Shown here: positions 33,235 through 42,650 of the stretch, piece by piece
Position numbering within the stretch: position 1 is the stretch's first letter
Layout: each line of letters opens with the position of its first letter
DNA from: an uncultured Paracoccaceae bacterium
GTDB lineage: Bacteria; Pseudomonadota; Alphaproteobacteria; Rhodobacterales; Rhodobacteraceae
NCBI GenBank assembly: GCA_947498985.1
Contig: CANMMF010000005.1
Location: 372,001-436,000, forward strand
Length of the DNA: 64,000 nt
Reading direction: 5' to 3'
Made by a program: the position numbers and the translations under genes
Notes under the pieces: model-generated
The model's input: the letters and a program-made list of their open reading frames with translations, nothing else
The model's database searches: none
What the model was told of the DNA's origin: nothing

Positions 33235-33579
33235 TCAGTATTTCAGCGCCTGCGTACCGCTGACCATGCAGACCCAGGGATCGCTGTCCTTGCCGCCTTC
33301 AAAGATATACTCGCGGGTGTCGCTGAAGGTGGAGGTGCTGCCAGCGGCGTAATCGTTCTGGAAACACTCCATGCGCCCGACAAAGGCGTTCGACCAGTCG
33401 GCATAGCCATAGATATGCGCCGCACCGGATTTCCAGGTCTGCACGGTCAGGATCTTGGCGTGCTGCATGGTCTTGCCGTAACCCATGGCGGTGATCTGGT
33501 CGCCCTGCGAGGCGATGGCCCCGGTTGCGGTGGCGGCAAGCGACAGGGCGACAAGAGCGGTTTTGAGGATGGTTTTCAT
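33235..33579 (-). CDS. Small exported protein of unknown function
   Basis: A 114-residue protein; the ATG at 33579 follows TAGGAGACC, and an upstream in-frame ATG is less likely. A signal peptide is clear (KTILKTALVALSLAATATG, ending AIA near residue 22). The mature part of about 92 residues starts SQGDQITAMGYGKTMQHAKI and has two cysteines (MECFQNDY and PWVCMVSG) that could form a disulfide, plus several aromatic residues (WKSGAAHIYGYADWSNAF). No family recognised. It has its own terminator and promoter region, so it is an independent unit. Confidence 0.75.
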   Translation of the reverse strand: MKTILKTALVALSLAATATGAIASQGDQITAMGYGKTMQHAKILTVQTWKSGAAHIYGYADWSNAFVGRMECFQNDYAAGSTSTFSDTREYIFEGGKDSDPWVCMVSGTQALKY

Positions 33580-33907
33580 AACGGGGTCTCCTAAAGGTTT
33601 TTGGTCAATCATTCGGGCGGGGCCCGGGGGGTAAACGTCTTTGGCTCCGGTTCATGTGCGGTCTTCAAATGCGGTCCGGTGAGCCTTGTTCCGAACCTTG
33701 TGAATGAGACGCTTATGACCGGCCAATCCTTGGACCGCAGGTCCGGAAAACCGCAAATTTCCTGCAAGTATCTGGTTTGGAGGGGAATTTTCTGGTAATT
33801 TCTTTTGCGGCCGCCCGGAGCAGGGTATTCCTGCCTTGGCGGCCGCGGTGTTTTGCGCGCAGCAGCCGCCGCGGCGCGGACGCATGGCGCGCAGGGTTCA
33901 GCGGGGC
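33580..33907. other. Intergenic stretch without a gene seen
   Basis: About 330 bases between two minus-strand genes. Part of it is A+T-rich for this genome (around 33745-33805, GGAAAACCGCAAATTTCC and GGAATTTTCTGGTAATTTC). It probably holds the promoter of the small exported protein gene. No convincing frame, hairpin terminator or RNA gene was found. Confidence 0.45.
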
Positions 33908-34288
33908 TCAGGCGTAGCTCACAAGCTCGTATTCCACGCCGTCCGGCCCGTCGAAATAGAACCGCCGTCCCGGCTCATAGCTGCCATGCTGGGTGATCTT
34001 GTACCCGGCTTGTGTCACGCGCTCTTCCATCGCGCCCAGATCGTCGACCACCAGCCCGATATGGTTCATCCCGCCGTAAGACTGGTAGCGCAGCGCGTCG
34101 CCCTTCATCCGGTGCGCGGGCGCGTAGAGCGCGATGTATTGCGAGTCCGTGCCCACATGGATCGAGCGGCCCATGCCCGGCGGATCGCCCTGCCACCGGA
34201 TCTGCCAGTCGAAAAGGTCGCACAATACGCGCGCGGTGGCGTCGGGGTCCCGGACGGCGATGTTCACATGTTCAAGTTGCGTGGTCAT
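33908..34288 (-). CDS. VOC family (glyoxalase-like) protein
   Basis: A 126-residue vicinal-oxygen-chelate fold protein. AGGAGACATC before the ATG at 34288 favours that start over an ATG five codons upstream. The two beta-alpha-beta-beta-beta units begin at LEHVNIAVRDPD (first metal His near residue 6) and MNHIGLVVDDLGAMEE (second His), and GVEYELVSYA at the C-terminus holds the last Glu ligand. The family covers glyoxalase I, dioxygenases and resistance proteins; the substrate cannot be told. It is a single gene. Confidence 0.85.
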   Translation of the reverse strand: MTTQLEHVNIAVRDPDATARVLCDLFDWQIRWQGDPPGMGRSIHVGTDSQYIALYAPAHRMKGDALRYQSYGGMNHIGLVVDDLGAMEERVTQAGYKITQHGSYEPGRRFYFDGPDGVEYELVSYA

Positions 34289-34420
34289 GATGTCTCCTGT
34301 CACTGATGCGGGCAGTATCGGACCTCAAGTTCACTTGAGGGCAAGCGCTAAGAATGTCTTGGAATCAGAGGCTTGAGGTTTTTGCTTGTGGCAAGCCGTC
34401 CCCGCGCACAGGATTGCGGC

Positions 34421-34766
34421 ATGGGACGAGACCGCGTCAACACGATCTGCCGCGCGCTGCCGGGGGGCTGAATGGTCCGAACCGTGGGGTGCTGCCCATG
34501 ATGCGTGGAAGGTCGGCGGCACGATGTTTGCCTGTATCGGCATGGCCAGTGACGGCGTGCCGGTCAAGACACCCTCCATCGAAGACGCGAGCCTGCTGAT
34601 CGAGATGGCGCGCGCGGAAAAGGCGCCCTGTTTCCACCGATCCTGGCTGCGTGTCGACTGGGACCCGGTGCCGGCGGACGAGCTGCGCGACCGTATCGCG
34701 ACCTCGCATGACATCGTGTTTCGCGGGCTGACCAGGAAGATGCAGGCGGAGATCGGGGCGCGGTGA
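34421..34766 (+). pseudogene. MmcQ/YjbR family gene with a frameshift in a G run
   Basis: Starting at ATG 34421 the frame reads MGRDRVNTICRALPGG and stops; this matches the N-terminus of MmcQ/YjbR proteins (typically LPGAEWSxPWGxGHDAWKVG). The following AEWSEPWGAAHDAWKVGGTM, then FHRSWLRVDWDPVP and GLTRKMQAEIG, are in another frame. The switch falls in a run of six G at 34472-34477; removing one G joins the parts into a normal protein of about 114 residues. Either the gene is broken, or the extra base is a sequencing error, or the two parts are expressed by slippage in the run. The family has a MmcQ/YjbR DNA-binding-like fold of unclear function. Confidence 0.8.
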
Positions 34767-34889
34767 CGCGGCTTGGGGCGCGCGGTCCGTTGCGTCTAAC
34801 GAAACGGGCAGGGCGACCGGAACCCGACGGCCAAATCCTCGCCGCGTCATGCGCCCGCCATCACGCAGGCGCCAATCCCTCTTCAGCGC

Positions 34890-36404
34890 TCAGCTGTTGC
34901 CCGCGCCGGTGAAGCGCGCGGCATCCGCCGCCGCCCGGCGGATCGCGTTCGACTTGTGCTCGGTCTCCTGAAATTCGGCCTCGGGGTCGCTGTCATAGAC
35001 CACGCCGCCACCCGCCTGGATATAGAGCTTTTGGTCCTTCACCAGCGCCGTGCGCAGCGCGATGCACATGTCCATGTCGCCACCGGCGCTGAAATATCCC
35101 ACGCCGCCGCCATAGATGCCGCGCTTTTCAGGCTCGAGCTCGTCGATGATCTCCATCGCGCGGACCTTCGGCGCGCCTGAGACGGTGCCCGCGGGCAGGC
35201 CCGCCAGCAGCGCCGAGAGCGCGTCATGATCCTCGGAAAGCTCACCCACCACGTTCGAGACGATATGCATCACGTGGCTGTAGCGCTCGATGATGAATTG
35301 CTCGGTCGGGCGCACGGTGCCGATCTTGCTCACGCGCCCGGTGTCGTTGCGTCCCAGATCGAGCAGCATGAGATGCTCGGCCAGCTCTTTCTGATCGGCC
35401 AGCAACTCCGCCTCCAGCGCCTTGTCCTGCTCGGGTGTGGCGCCGCGTGGCCGGGTGCCCGCGATGGGGCGGATCGTGACTTCGCGCCCAAAGACCCGCA
35501 CCAGGATCTCGGGGCTGGCGCCCACAACCTGAAAGCCGCCGAAGTTGAAATAGAACATGAAGGGCGAGGGGTTGGTGCGCCTCAGCGAGCGATAAAGCGA
35601 GAACGGCGGCAGCGGGAAATCCTGCGTCCAGCGCTGCGAGGGCACAACCTGAAAGATGTCGCCCGCGCGGATGTATTCCTTCGCGGTCTCGACGGCGGCT
35701 TTGTAGCCCTCGCGGGTGAAGTTCGACACCGGCTCCGCGGCCTCATGCGCGTCGCCCAGATCGCGCGCCTGCTGCGGCAGCGCGCGTTCGAGGTCGCGCA
35801 CCGCATCCATCACCCGCTCGGCGGCCTGCGCATAGGCCGCGCGGGCCGAGAGTCCGTCATTGACCCAGGCCGGAGAGACCACCGTGACCTCGCCTTTCAC
35901 CCCGTCGAGCACCGCCACCACCGAAGGGCGCATGAACATCGCGTCGGGCAGGCCGAGCGGGTCCGGGTTGACGTCGGGCAGGTGTTCGACCAGCCGGATC
36001 ATGTCGTAACCCAGATAGCCAAAGAGCCCGGCGGCGGCCTGCGGCAGATCGGCGGGCAGCGCGATGCGCGATTCCGCGATCAGCGCGCGCAGGGCGGTGA
36101 GCGGATCCTCGGCGCTATCCTCAAAGGCCTCGGGATCGAAACGCGCGGCGCGGTTGAGCCGGGCGGTCTGTCCATGGCACTGCCAGACCAGATCGGGCTT
36201 CATGCCGATGATCGAGTAGCGCCCGCGCACCTCTCCGCCGGTCACCGATTCCAGCATGAAGGCGTCCTTGGCCGCACCTGTCAGCTTCAGCATCAGCGAC
36301 ACCGGCGTGTCGAGATCGGCCGCGAGCCGTGCATAGACCACCTGGTTTTCGCCGGCCTCGTAGGCGGCGGCAAACGCCTCGAATGACGGGGTCAGTCCGG
36401 ACAT
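34890..36404 (-). CDS. trpE: Anthranilate synthase component I
   Basis: A 504-residue TrpE that makes anthranilate from chorismate with the TrpG glutaminase. The N-terminal part has the tryptophan-feedback region (LMLKLTGAAKDAFMLESVTG). The catalytic core contains RPIAGTRPRGATPEQDKALE, LGRNDTGRVSKIGTV, TVSGAPKVRAMEIIDELEP and GIYGGGVGYFSAGGDMDMCI. It lies 10 bases downstream of the ppiD-like gene on the same strand, so the two are co-transcribed. trpG is not within the window downstream; no leader peptide or attenuator was seen in the short gap. Confidence 0.96.
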   Translation of the reverse strand: MSGLTPSFEAFAAAYEAGENQVVYARLAADLDTPVSLMLKLTGAAKDAFMLESVTGGEVRGRYSIIGMKPDLVWQCHGQTARLNRAARFDPEAFEDSAEDPLTALRALIAESRIALPADLPQAAAGLFGYLGYDMIRLVEHLPDVNPDPLGLPDAMFMRPSVVAVLDGVKGEVTVVSPAWVNDGLSARAAYAQAAERVMDAVRDLERALPQQARDLGDAHEAAEPVSNFTREGYKAAVETAKEYIRAGDIFQVVPSQRWTQDFPLPPFSLYRSLRRTNPSPFMFYFNFGGFQVVGASPEILVRVFGREVTIRPIAGTRPRGATPEQDKALEAELLADQKELAEHLMLLDLGRNDTGRVSKIGTVRPTEQFIIERYSHVMHIVSNVVGELSEDHDALSALLAGLPAGTVSGAPKVRAMEIIDELEPEKRGIYGGGVGYFSAGGDMDMCIALRTALVKDQKLYIQAGGGVVYDSDPEAEFQETEHKSNAIRRAAADAARFTGAGNS

Positions 36405-36414
36405 GGGCGCGCGC

Positions 36415-38262
36415 CTACTGGAAGTTCAGATGAACGGCGTTGATCGCCTGCCGGTCGATCTCGACGCCCGCGCGGGTCTGGATGTCGCTGGCCAGCGCGC
36501 GGAAAAGATCCTGCGCCACCGATTGTTCGGCCCGGTCGCCGAAGGTCTGCGCCAGAAGCTGCGACTGTTCGCTCTCGGGATCCGCCGCGTGGATCGCATC
36601 GAGCCGCAGGATCAGCGCCACACCGTCGCCGGGAATGACCGAAACGTCGCCTTCGCCCATCGTGAAGGCTTCGGTCAGCAGGCCCTGCGGCAGGTCCATG
36701 CCGAAGGCGTTGCGGCTGACCCCGGTTTCGGCGGCACCGGTCAGCGATTGCGCCTCGAAGCTCTGACCTTCGGCCAGAGCGGCGCGCAGCGCCTCGGCCT
36801 CTTCGACCAGCGCCCGGGTCTGCTGGGCCTGCTCCCACCCGGCCAGAACCGCGTCGCGCACCTCTTCGAAAGGTTGCGGGGCGGGCGGGCGAACCTCGTC
36901 GAGCCGCATGGCAAAAAGCCCGCCATCGCCCAGCTGGTCGATCTGCGGGAAATCGCTGTCACCCAGCGCGCGGGCGGCGTCGCGGAAGGCGTCATAGGCG
37001 GCGATGCCGTCGGCGCTTTGCGGTGTCCAGTCGATCTGGCCCAGCTCGGCATCGGTGGTATCGGCCAGTTCCTCCAGCGTGGCCCCGGCGGCCAGCTCGT
37101 CGTCCAGGCTCTGGCCCTGCGCCTCGATCACCCGGCGCGCGCGGTCCAGCGCCAGCGCGTCGCGCAGCACGGGCTCGGCCTCTTCGAAAGAGGTTTGCTG
37201 TGCGGCCAGCACGCCGTTCACCCGGTAGAGCGCGGGGCCCAGATCCGACGGCGCGGGGCCGACCACATCGCCGGTTTCGGCGGCAAAGACCACCTCTCCC
37301 GCGGGGCCAAGCTCGGGCTGCGCGATGTCCCCCAGATCGGTGTCGGCCAGATCCAGACCGCGCTCGCTGACCAGTGTCTCGAAATCGACCTCACCGGCAG
37401 CAAGCCGGTCGGCCGCCGATTGCGCCGAGGCGTCATCGGCGAAGACCAGCCGCTCCACCAGGCGCCGCTCGGGCTGGTTGAACTCCGCATCGCGCTCGTC
37501 ATAAGCCGCGCGCAGCGTGTCCGCATCGACCTCGACGCTGTCGACGATCATGTCGGGGGTGAGCCAGGCAAAGGTGATGACCTTGGTTTCGGGCAGCGTG
37601 AAGAGCGCGATATTGTCGTCATACCAGGCCGTAAGCTCTGCCTCGCCGGGCACCGGAAGGCCGGTGGTCAGCGCGTCGGCGCCAAGCTCCGCCCAGGTGA
37701 AATCGCGCGTCTCCCCGGCATAGGCGACCAGCGTGTCGATATAGGTGTCGGGCAGGCTGGAGCCCGCCAGCACCGCGCCCTGCAGGATGGTGGCCGCGCT
37801 TTCGTCGCGCAGGTCCGCCTCGAACTCGGATTCCGAGAGGCCCGCATTCTGCAATGCAAAGGCATAGGCCTCGCGGTTGAAGCCGCCATCGGAGCCGCGG
37901 AACGCCGCGATGTTGCGCAGATCCTGCGCCAGCCGCTCATCCCCGACCGAGAGCGACAGCGCATCGGCCTCGTGTTCCAGCGCGGCGGAGACCACCATCT
38001 GGCTCAGCACCCGCTCCGGCAGACCCAGCGCCTGGGCCTGCTGGAAAGGCACCGGCTGGCCGATCTGCGCCTCGACGGCGCGGATCTCGTTCTGCAGGGC
38101 GCGGGCATAGGCGTTGAGCCCGATCTCGCTGTTGCCGACCGATCCCGCGGCGCGGGTTGTGCCGGTAAAGCTGGTGGCGCCAAAGCCCATCAGGCCGACG
38201 ATCAGCATGCCCATCAGGATCCAGACGAAGAGTTTGGATATCGACATCTTCTGCTTGGCCAT
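36415..38262 (-). CDS. SurA/PpiD-type peptidyl-prolyl isomerase, membrane-anchored
   Basis: A 615-residue periplasmic folding factor anchored by one N-terminal membrane segment (KLFVWILMGMLIVGLMGFGA, residues 10-30). A SurA-N-like chaperone region follows (residues 35-200), with a parvulin-type domain near residues 260-370 (GLDLADTDLGDIAQPELGPA, then GPALYRVNGVLA), and a second related C-terminal half. This is the PpiD architecture. The parvulin core looks degenerate, so it may act mainly as a chaperone. It is the first gene of a two-gene unit with trpE, an arrangement common in Rhodobacterales. Confidence 0.9.
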   Translation of the reverse strand: MAKQKMSISKLFVWILMGMLIVGLMGFGATSFTGTTRAAGSVGNSEIGLNAYARALQNEIRAVEAQIGQPVPFQQAQALGLPERVLSQMVVSAALEHEADALSLSVGDERLAQDLRNIAAFRGSDGGFNREAYAFALQNAGLSESEFEADLRDESAATILQGAVLAGSSLPDTYIDTLVAYAGETRDFTWAELGADALTTGLPVPGEAELTAWYDDNIALFTLPETKVITFAWLTPDMIVDSVEVDADTLRAAYDERDAEFNQPERRLVERLVFADDASAQSAADRLAAGEVDFETLVSERGLDLADTDLGDIAQPELGPAGEVVFAAETGDVVGPAPSDLGPALYRVNGVLAAQQTSFEEAEPVLRDALALDRARRVIEAQGQSLDDELAAGATLEELADTTDAELGQIDWTPQSADGIAAYDAFRDAARALGDSDFPQIDQLGDGGLFAMRLDEVRPPAPQPFEEVRDAVLAGWEQAQQTRALVEEAEALRAALAEGQSFEAQSLTGAAETGVSRNAFGMDLPQGLLTEAFTMGEGDVSVIPGDGVALILRLDAIHAADPESEQSQLLAQTFGDRAEQSVAQDLFRALASDIQTRAGVEIDRQAINAVHLNFQ

Positions 38263-38358
38263 TTGGGTCTCCGCACGGGGTTTCTGGGCGTCTGTCTACG
38301 CGGCGTCCCGGGGGGCCGCAAGAGGGGCCGCAAGAGCAGGCGCAACCGCGGCCTGGTG

Positions 38359-39540
38359 CTATCTGCGCCGGGGCCAGTCGAGGGCCGCCAGACGGTCGAA
38401 CAGCGTAGCGATCCCGGCGCGGTCGGCATTGGCAAAGGCGACGCGGAAATGCCGCTCGCCGCTGTCATCGCCGTCGGGCGTGAACATGGTGCCGGGCAGT
38501 AGCAGAAGGCTCGCCTCGCGCACCAGTTTCGGCGCGATGACCGAGGCGGGCTCGGTAAAGGGATGTTCGAGATAGGCGAAATAGGCGCCCAGCCCCAGAA
38601 GCGACCAGCCCCTGGGCTCGATCCCTGGCATGCCGTCGAGAATGGCGGCGCGGCGGTCGAGGATCTCCGCCCGCTCGCCCGCCACCCATTGCGCCAGATG
38701 CTGCAGCCCCCAGAGCGCCGCGATCTGGCCGGTCTGCGGCGGACAGATGGCGACGGTGTCCTGAAATTTCTCGATCTGGTGCAGAAGCTCCGGTTTGGCG
38801 ATGATCGCGCCCACCCGGTGGCCGGTGAGCCGGTAGGTCTTGGAAAAGCTGTAAAGCTGGATCAGTGTCTGATCCCAGTCGCTTGCCTGCAAAAGCTGAT
38901 GTGGCGGGGCCGGGCGCGCGTCGAAGTCGCGATAGGTCTCGTCGACGATGAGATACAGGCCCGTCTCGCGCGCCAGATCGAAGAAAGCCTGCACGGTTTC
39001 GGCGGGGTATTCGACGCCCGCGGGGTTGTTGGGGGTCACGAGGCTGATGGCGCGGGTGCGCGGCGTGATGCGCGCGCAGGCGGCCTCTGCATCGGGAATG
39101 AGGCCCTCGCCTGCCGGCAGCGGGACCGCCGTGACGCCCGACATGTCCAGCCACATTTTATGGTTGAAATACCAGGGGGTTGGCAGGAGAACCTCATCTC
39201 CTTCGGTGCAGATCGCGCTGAGCGTCGCGGCAAAGGCCTGGTTGCAGCCCGCGGTGATGGCGACCTGAGCGGCGTCCACCGGCGCGCCGTAATGCTGCGC
39301 CCAGTTCTGCGCCAGGGCCGCGCGCAGATCGGCATTGCCCAGAACACGTCCGTAAAGATGGGTGTCGGAGCGCTCCATCGCCTCTGCCAAGGCCGCGCGC
39401 AGGCCAGGCGGCGGCGGGTCGACGGGTGCGGCCTGGCTGAGGTTGAGCAAGGGCCGGTCGGCGGGGAAGGTCACACCCTCGAGCCAGCGCCGCGCTTCGG
39501 GGATCGGCGGAAAGAAGGTCGCCTGGGTGCGTGTGGTCAT
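38359..39540 (-). CDS. Pyridoxal-phosphate aminotransferase (class I/II)
   Basis: A 393-residue fold-type I aminotransferase. The PLP-binding lysine is in YSFSKTYRLTGHRVG near residue 230. Other conserved parts are AGCNQAFAATLSAICTEGDE, TPNNPAGVEYP with the Asn that contacts PLP, LYLIVDETYRDFD with the Asp, and HFRVAFAN with the C-terminal Arg that binds the substrate carboxylate. The amino-donor specificity cannot be assigned from these residues. It is separated from gpt by a dispersed repeat. PLP for it can come from pdxH, which is also in this window. Confidence 0.87.
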   Translation of the reverse strand: MTTRTQATFFPPIPEARRWLEGVTFPADRPLLNLSQAAPVDPPPPGLRAALAEAMERSDTHLYGRVLGNADLRAALAQNWAQHYGAPVDAAQVAITAGCNQAFAATLSAICTEGDEVLLPTPWYFNHKMWLDMSGVTAVPLPAGEGLIPDAEAACARITPRTRAISLVTPNNPAGVEYPAETVQAFFDLARETGLYLIVDETYRDFDARPAPPHQLLQASDWDQTLIQLYSFSKTYRLTGHRVGAIIAKPELLHQIEKFQDTVAICPPQTGQIAALWGLQHLAQWVAGERAEILDRRAAILDGMPGIEPRGWSLLGLGAYFAYLEHPFTEPASVIAPKLVREASLLLLPGTMFTPDGDDSGERHFRVAFANADRAGIATLFDRLAALDWPRRR

Positions 39541-39583
39541 CGCGGGGCTGCCAAACGGAGGCCCTGCGGGCCGCTCTCAGAGA

Positions 39584-39656
39584 TGGGGGCAGGCCCCCAT
39601 ACCCCCGCCGGGGGCGCGGCCCCCGGACCCCCGGGATATTTCGGGCCCAAAGAAAC
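39584..39656 (+). repeat. Dispersed GC-hairpin/GTATTT repeat A, copy 4
   Basis: ATGGGGGCAGGCCCCCAT is a first hairpin and CCGGGGGCGCGGCCCCCGG a second, then ACCCCCGGGATATTTCGGGC and CCAAAGAAACC. It is a longer variant of the family, between the aminotransferase and gpt genes. The last part corresponds to GTATTT in the other copies. Confidence 0.7.
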
Positions 39657-39675
39657 CGGGATCCGCGCGCGTGTT

Positions 39676-40194
39676 TCAGTCATCGCCGCGATAGGGTTTG
39701 ACATATTGCAGCGCCATGTCCCACGGAAAGAAGATCCAGGTGTCCTGACTCACTTCGGTGATGAAGGTGTTGACCTGCGGGCGGCCCTGCGGTTTGGCAT
39801 AGACCGTGGCGATATGCGCGTTGGGATAGAGGCTGCGCACCAGTTCCAGCGTCTTGCCGCTGTCGACGAGGTCGTCGACGATCAGGATGCCGTCGCCTTG
39901 CCCCATGAGCTCTGCATCGGGGGATTTCAGCACTTCGGCCTCGCGCCGCTCATCGGCCTTGCCGCCACCGGAATGGTAGGATTTGACCGAGATCGTGTCG
40001 ACGGTGCGGATGTCGAGTTCGCGCGCGACAATCATCGCGGGCGCCATGCCGCCGCGGGTGATCGCCACAACCGCGCGCCAGCCGCCATTCTCCGGCCCAT
40101 GGCCCTGCAGGCGCCAGGCGAGCGCGCGCGCGTCGCGGTGCAACTGGTCCCAGCTGACATGGAAGCCTTTCTCATGCGGCAGGCGGTCGTTCAT
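39676..40194 (-). CDS. gpt: Xanthine-guanine phosphoribosyltransferase
   Basis: A 172-residue type I phosphoribosyltransferase that makes XMP and GMP from xanthine and guanine and PRPP. The PRPP motif is [17 protein letters not shown] near residue 104, and [20 protein letters not shown] near residue 42 is the N-terminal phosphate loop. The C-terminal [20 protein letters not shown] fits Gpt. The start [15 protein letters not shown] has AAGAGGAC before it; upstream in-frame codons are not similar. It follows the APH-like kinase gene with a 77-base gap on the same strand. Confidence 0.94.
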   Translation of the reverse strand: MNDRLPHEKGFHVSWDQLHRDARALAWRLQGHGPENGGWRAVVAITRGGMAPAMIVARELDIRTVDTISVKSYHSGGGKADERREAEVLKSPDAELMGQGDGILIVDDLVDSGKTLELVRSLYPNAHIATVYAKPQGRPQVNTFITEVSQDTWIFFPWDMALQYVKPYRGDD

Positions 40195-40271
40195 GGCAGC
40201 GTCCTCTTTGCGGTTTTGCCCGCTTCTAGCGGCTTTGCGCCAACAGGGGAAGGCCCGAGCCGCGGCCCGGC

Positions 40272-41204
40272 TCAGAACAGCAGCCGCGCCTCGGCGGTCT
40301 CTCGCAGGGCAGGCGCGTTGCCGGAGGTCACGAGCCCGACCCATAGCCGCAGCAGGAAGGCCCGCTCATAGGCGGCAAGCAGCCGCGCGTCGATCCGGTC
40401 GCCGAGCACGGCCTCGGCGGCGGCGCGGTTTTCCGGCTCGTCGTCGGGGTCGATCCAGCCGGTGCGCGCCAGCGCCTTGCGCCAGTTGTGCCGCCGCATC
40501 CATTGCAGCAGGAAGGCGGTGTCGCGCTCGATGGGATGCGGGCGGTCATGGACAAAATCGACCCCGGTCACCGTCCCGCCGGGGCTGTGCAGGCAGAGGT
40601 TTTCCGGCTTGAGATCGCCAAACACCGTGACATGGCGCAGGGGCTGCCCGTCAAAGGGGGCAAAGGCGGCGCGCAGCTCTGTCAGCGCGCGGTGGCCTGT
40701 GGCCTGGGACGCTTTGGGCAGCTGCGCGATGTCCCGGGCGGCGGTGTCGAGCAACGGGGTCGGATCGAAGGCGGCTGTTGTCGCGGGGGCCTCTGCGCAG
40801 AACCCGATGAGCCAGCGCAACACATCGGCGGTAACTCCGGCCCCGGAGCCGCGCCCGAGCCTGTCCGCAAGCGTCAGCCGCCCGGCATCCTGCATGGCAT
40901 AAAGGTTGCGGTCTGCGTCGAGAAAGAGCGGTGTGACAACCGCATCGGTATGCTGTCTCAGCGCCTTGAGGCGGGTAAAGCGCAGCCGTGCCGTGTCGGG
41001 GTGATCATAGACCTTGACGATGCAGGTCGCGTTGTCCTGCCGCGCCCTGGCTCGCAGCACGGAGCGCCCGCCGCGCACATGGTTGGGCCTGTGATCGATC
41101 ACTTCGAGGTTCCAGCCGGCACCTGTTGGGTCAGCGGCATCGGGGGCGCTGGCCCGCGCGGCGAGCGCGTCGCGGGCGCGGATCAGGTGCGGCCCGGCGC
41201 TCAC
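40272..41204 (-). CDS. Aminoglycoside phosphotransferase-like kinase
   Basis: A 310-residue protein with an APH/choline-kinase fold. The ATP-binding N-lobe holds [12 protein letters not shown], whose Lys is the likely nucleotide residue. The catalytic loop is [15 protein letters not shown] near residue 193, a form of HGDLxPxN in which the first His is Phe, and VTGVDFVHD holds the metal-binding Asp. The substrate is unknown; such kinases act on sugars, lipids or antibiotics, and the altered catalytic loop makes a standard resistance enzyme unlikely. It follows the LysE-like gene by about 30 bases and shares the strand with it, fabI and gpt. Confidence 0.78.
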   Translation of the reverse strand: MSAGPHLIRARDALAARASAPDAADPTGAGWNLEVIDHRPNHVRGGRSVLRARARQDNATCIVKVYDHPDTARLRFTRLKALRQHTDAVVTPLFLDADRNLYAMQDAGRLTLADRLGRGSGAGVTADVLRWLIGFCAEAPATTAAFDPTPLLDTAARDIAQLPKASQATGHRALTELRAAFAPFDGQPLRHVTVFGDLKPENLCLHSPGGTVTGVDFVHDRPHPIERDTAFLLQWMRRHNWRKALARTGWIDPDDEPENRAAAEAVLGDRIDARLLAAYERAFLLRLWVGLVTSGNAPALRETAEARLLF

Positions 41205-41235
41205 CGGCGCGCGCCGGTGTGGTCCGCTTCCATGC

Positions 41236-41838
41236 TCAGCGCCCCAGAAGGAGGCGCAGCCCGAGCGCGCCGAGGATGAGCGCTGCGGCCCGGTCGATCA
41301 GCGGTTTCAGGCGCAGGTAGCCCGCGCGCGCCGGGGGCGTGGCGAGCAGGGCGGCAAACAGCGCGTAGACCAGGCATTCGACCAGAAAATGGTTGGTCAC
41401 GATCAGCGCCTTCTGGGCCAGCGAGAGGCCCGGCGGAAAGATCACCACCAGCACCGAGGCTGCAAAGAGCACCGATTTGGGGTTGGCAAGATTGACCAGC
41501 ATGCCGCCCAGGAACGCCCTGGCACCCGGTGTGGCGCTGTCGCTGAAGCTCTGGCGCGCATTGCGCCAGAGCGTCCAGGCCACCCAGATGAGGTAGAGCG
41601 CGCCGATGATCCTGAGCGCGAGATAGGCAATGGGCACCAGTGCAAAAAGCGCCTCCAGCCCCAGAAGCGCCGCCCCGGTCCAGCCCGCCGCCACCAGCGC
41701 AAGACCGGCCCCGGTGGCTGCCCCGGTCAGAAACCCGCCCGAGATTGACTGGCGCAACGCATATAGCAGCGCGGGGCCGGGCGCGGCCATCGCCGCGAGC
41801 AGCGTGAGGTTGAACGCCAGCAGGTGGGTCCAGTCCAA
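41236..41838 (-). CDS. LysE family translocator
   Basis: A 200-residue exporter of the LysE/RhtB family with about six membrane segments. The N-terminus AFNLTLLAAMAAPGPALLYA carries the PGP motif of the family, and GGMLVNLANPKSVLFAAS is the conserved NPK segment. The best start is a TTG at 41838, five bases upstream in sense from the fabI stop, with AAGGG before it; no ATG is suitable. These proteins export amino acids or small metabolites; the substrate is unknown. It is translated after fabI in a minus-strand run. Confidence 0.83.
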   Translation of the reverse strand: MDWTHLLAFNLTLLAAMAAPGPALLYALRQSISGGFLTGAATGAGLALVAAGWTGAALLGLEALFALVPIAYLALRIIGALYLIWVAWTLWRNARQSFSDSATPGARAFLGGMLVNLANPKSVLFAASVLVVIFPPGLSLAQKALIVTNHFLVECLVYALFAALLATPPARAGYLRLKPLIDRAAALILGALGLRLLLGR

Positions 41839-41843
41839 GATGC

Positions 41844-42650
41844 TCAGCCCTTGGTGATGTCGGGGGCGTCGACCGCCTTCATGCCGACCACGTGATAGCC
41901 TGCGTCGACGTGATGCGTCTCTCCGGTGACGCCGGAGCCGAGATCGGACAGCAGATACAAGGCCGACTTGCCCACATCTTCGGTGGTCACGTTGCGGCGC
42001 AGGGGCGAATTGTACTCGTTCCACTTCATGATGTAGCGGAAATCGCCGATGCCGGAGGCCGCCAGCGTCTTGATCGGGCCGGCGGAGATCGCGTTCACGC
42101 GGATGCCGTCCTTGCCGAGATCCTCGGCCAGGTAGCGCACCGAGCTTTCCAGCGCCGCCTTGGCCACCCCCATGACGTTGTAATGCGGCATGATCCGCTC
42201 GGCGCCGTAATAGGTGAGGGTGAGCGCGGAGCCGCCCCCGGTCATCATCTTTTCGGCGCGCTGCATCACGGAGGTGAAGGAGTAGACGGAGATGTCCATG
42301 GTCATCATGAAGTTGTCGCGTGACGTATCGACATAGCGGCCGCGCAGCTCGGATTTGTCGGAAAACCCGATGGCGTGCACGATGAAGTCGAGCCTGTCCC
42401 AGCGCGCCCTGAGCGCCTCGAAAAGCGCATCGACCGACGCCTCGTCACCCACATCGCAGGGCAGCACGATGTCGGAGCCCAGCGACGCGGCCAGCGGATC
42501 CACACGCTTTTTCAGCGCCTCGCCCTGATAGGAAAAGGCCAGCTCCGCTCCGGCGTCGCCACAGGCCTTGGCAATGCCCCAGGCAATTGATTTGTCATTG
42601 GCAAGCCCCATGATCAGGCCGCGCTTGCCCGCCATCAATTGATTTGACAT
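41844..42650 (-). CDS. fabI: Enoyl-[acyl-carrier-protein] reductase (NADH)
   Basis: A 268-residue FabI, the last reductive step of each fatty-acid elongation round and the target of triclosan-type inhibitors. Features are GLIMGLANDKSIAWGIAKAC (NAD-binding loop), the YGAERIMPHYNVMGVAKAAL stretch with the Tyr-x6-Lys active pair near residues 156-163, and VRYLAEDLGKDGIRVNAIS. The ATG at 42650 has GGAG before it; six upstream codons in frame are not needed. It is the first gene of a minus-strand run and divergent from pdxH. Confidence 0.96.
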   Translation of the reverse strand: MSNQLMAGKRGLIMGLANDKSIAWGIAKACGDAGAELAFSYQGEALKKRVDPLAASLGSDIVLPCDVGDEASVDALFEALRARWDRLDFIVHAIGFSDKSELRGRYVDTSRDNFMMTMDISVYSFTSVMQRAEKMMTGGGSALTLTYYGAERIMPHYNVMGVAKAALESSVRYLAEDLGKDGIRVNAISAGPIKTLAASGIGDFRYIMKWNEYNSPLRRNVTTEDVGKSALYLLSDLGSGVTGETHHVDAGYHVVGMKAVDAPDITKG

